Assembly (NCBI GenBank): GCA_021292165.1
Contig: CM037878.1
Span: forward strand, 289,216,971 to 289,280,970
Reading direction: 5' to 3'
DNA length: 64,000 bases
Source of the DNA: Shinisaurus crocodilurus
Lineage: Eukaryota; Chordata; Lepidosauria; Squamata; Shinisauridae
Part shown: piece after piece, positions 62,400 to 64,000 of the stretch
How positions within the stretch are numbered: the stretch's first letter is position 1
Layout of the letters: each line of letters begins with the position of its first letter
Translations under genes and position numbers: made by a program
The notes under the pieces: generated by a model
Seen by the model: only the letters and a program-made list of their open reading frames with translations
The model's database searches: none
Told to the model about the DNA's origin: nothing

Positions 62400-62649
62400 C
62401 AGTAATACCTTGGATTGCAAGCATAATTCGTTCCGGAACCGTGCTTGTAATCCAAAACACTCTTATATGAAAGCGAGTCTCTGGCGGGTGTGAGAGGGGC
62501 CGATTTCGGCCTGCTCGAGGCGAGCGGTTACATCCCTACGCTTGTATTGCAAGATGTTGCTTGTTTATCAAGTCAAAATTTATTTAAAAATTTTGCTTGT
62601 CTTGCAAAACGCTCTCAGACCAAGTTACTTGCAATCCAAGGTATTACTG
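62400..62649. mobile_element. Tigger-like MITE, variant centre
   Basis: CAGTAATACCTTGGATTGCA to CAATCCAAGGTATTACTG, TA on both sides. Its inner left part has GGCGGGTGTGAGAGGGGCCG and TTTCGGCCTGCTCGAGGCGA, absent from the other six copies. Confidence 0.92.
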
Positions 62650-63607
62650 TATAATAAAACAAAGCTACCAGTGGGAAAGGGAACGTCTGGGATGGCTAGC
62701 AGGGGTCTTGCATCACCCGGGTTGCAAGCAGAAGGCACGACCACAAATCTGTGGTTTTTGAACTCCTCTTCAATCTTTTAATCTTTGATTCTTAGAGACC
62801 TGTAAGGTCCACAGGTCGGGAGCCTCTTTCTGGCTCCTCCTCCATTTGAAGGAAACGTTCGCACGTCCCTCTCGTCCCAGATTAAATCAATAATTATAAC
62901 TGGAATAGAACCAGAGTCCCTGTGGAACAGAGGTTAAACCAATGAGTTGTATATGTTGTGAAGGAACTACACCATAGTCCCAACTTTGGAATTCTCCAGA
63001 AGTTTGTTCATGTGCTTCAAGCCGACTAACAGAGGGGGGTTGCGGGGTTGGCAGAGCTTATGCTTCAAAAAAACATTTTCATAATGAAGAACAATTCAGG
63101 TTCAACTTAAACTTGGAAGCTTTGGGGCTAAAAGAAAGTCTTGTGGAACCAGCCATCAAGTTTCTAGCTTTCTTTCATCTATGGTTCATACTGTAGGTTG
63201 GTCTGAAAAGCAGCGAGCACCCTGAGCCAGTCTGTGTATGAGAATTCTTCAAGAGGTTTGTGAAGGTATCAAAAGTCTCACATGTGTCTGGTGTATGTGT
63301 GTGTGTTTTAGCATTTCCATTGTACAAAACGTGCACCACAAAAAAACTGAGCAAACGTTATTTCTTATTCGCATAATTTAGCCTGCTTCTGCTGGCATTG
63401 CCCACACACTTTCAAGCCTGTATCTTTGTGGCCGTAGGAGCTAGGACATTTTTTTTTTTTTAAAAAAGGAAAGAAATTCTCAGGAAACAGTTCTCAGCCT
63501 TAGGTACTTTTTCTGCACTTACATGGTATCACCACAGAGCCACATACCTTCTCTGTGATGCTCTGGCTGTTGAGCACTGAACTGAACATTATATGCAAAT
63601 ATGTGTA
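62650..63607. other. No recognised feature
   Basis: About 950 bp. A T-run at 63,451. Nothing recognised. Confidence 0.5.
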
Positions 63608-63858
63608 CAGTCATGCCTTGGATTGAGAGCATAATTCGTTCTGTAAAAGTGCTTGTAATCCAAAACACTCTTATATCAAAACGAAATCCCCCCAAAAAAA
63701 ATTTGTACAGAGGTTTTTAATTTAAGCCATACTACAGTACTTGTATTGCAAGGCGTCGCTTGTATATCAAGTAAAAAATAAATAAATAAATATTTAAAAA
63801 TTTGCTTGTCTTGCAAAACGCTCTCAAACCAAGTTACTTGCAATCCAAGGTATTACTG
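63608..63858. mobile_element. Tigger-like MITE, complete
   Basis: CAGTCATGCCTTGGATTGAG to CAATCCAAGGTATTACTG, TA on both sides. Very similar to 21,553-21,804. Confidence 0.93.
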
Positions 63859-64000
63859 TAATAATGATACCCCGGTGGCCTTTATAAAAGTAATTTTAAA
63901 AAGAAGAGCAATTGTTTTTTAGCTGTTTACATTGTTTTACATCTTATATATTGAATTTTTATGTGGGATTTTATTATCTGTATTTGTGGTTTGTAATTTT

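Larger units (their letters stand above)
30034..64000 (+). other. ARHGEF17: ARHGEF17 intron 1, 5' part
   Basis: No ARHGEF17 exon is recognised downstream in the remaining 34 kb, and no other gene. The sequence is repeats plus unannotated stretches, so the first intron is at least 34 kb. A short exon without a long ORF could have been missed. Confidence 0.75.

Overview
The window looks like nuclear DNA of a squamate reptile, most likely a lizard. It carries vertebrate orthologues of P2RY6 and ARHGEF17 in the same order and orientation as on human 11q13. Around them is a typical squamate repeat load: CR1 and L2-type LINE relics, tRNA-derived Sauria-type SINEs, many short palindromic DNA transposons (hAT-like and Tigger-like), and a SINE with a 5S rRNA-derived head and a CR1 tail. 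Species and family cannot be named from the sequence.

Layout. 1-4,000: direct repeats and an L2 relic flank the intronless coding exon of P2RY6 (UDP receptor, + strand, 1646-2618), which contains one apparent frame change. 4,000-25,260: intergenic, made of repeats often nested in each other, with stretches where I recognise nothing. 25,262-26,051: CpG-rich promoter and 5' leader of ARHGEF17. 26,052-30,033: very long first coding exon of ARHGEF17 (Rho guanine-nucleotide exchange factor 17), read through five apparent frame changes to a GTGAGT donor. 30,034-64,000: 5' part of ARHGEF17 intron 1; no later exon was recognised. The DH and beta-propeller regions must lie beyond the window.

The two genes are syntenic neighbours. 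P2Y6 is a Gq-coupled receptor and ARHGEF17 activates Rho GTPases, but nothing here shows that they act together. The frame changes lie in otherwise conserved coding sequence, several at GC-rich or repetitive tracts, so residual assembly indels are likelier than gene death.

The strongest unusual signals are in the repeats. (1) A hAT-like palindrome family (about 135 bp, TIR CAGTGTTCTCCAACC, 8-bp target duplications seen directly) carries in each arm a near-match to the ZNF143/THAP11 motif. (2) Several copies have been rearranged at the palindrome centre. One contains about 100 bp, including unique flank and target duplication, copied from another copy 0.9 kb away. (3) Seven copies of a 5S rRNA-headed, CR1-tailed SINE occur. 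(4) A 37-bp insertion with a 12-bp target duplication shows the 3' end of a LINE whose intact C-terminal zinc-finger ORF is also in the window.
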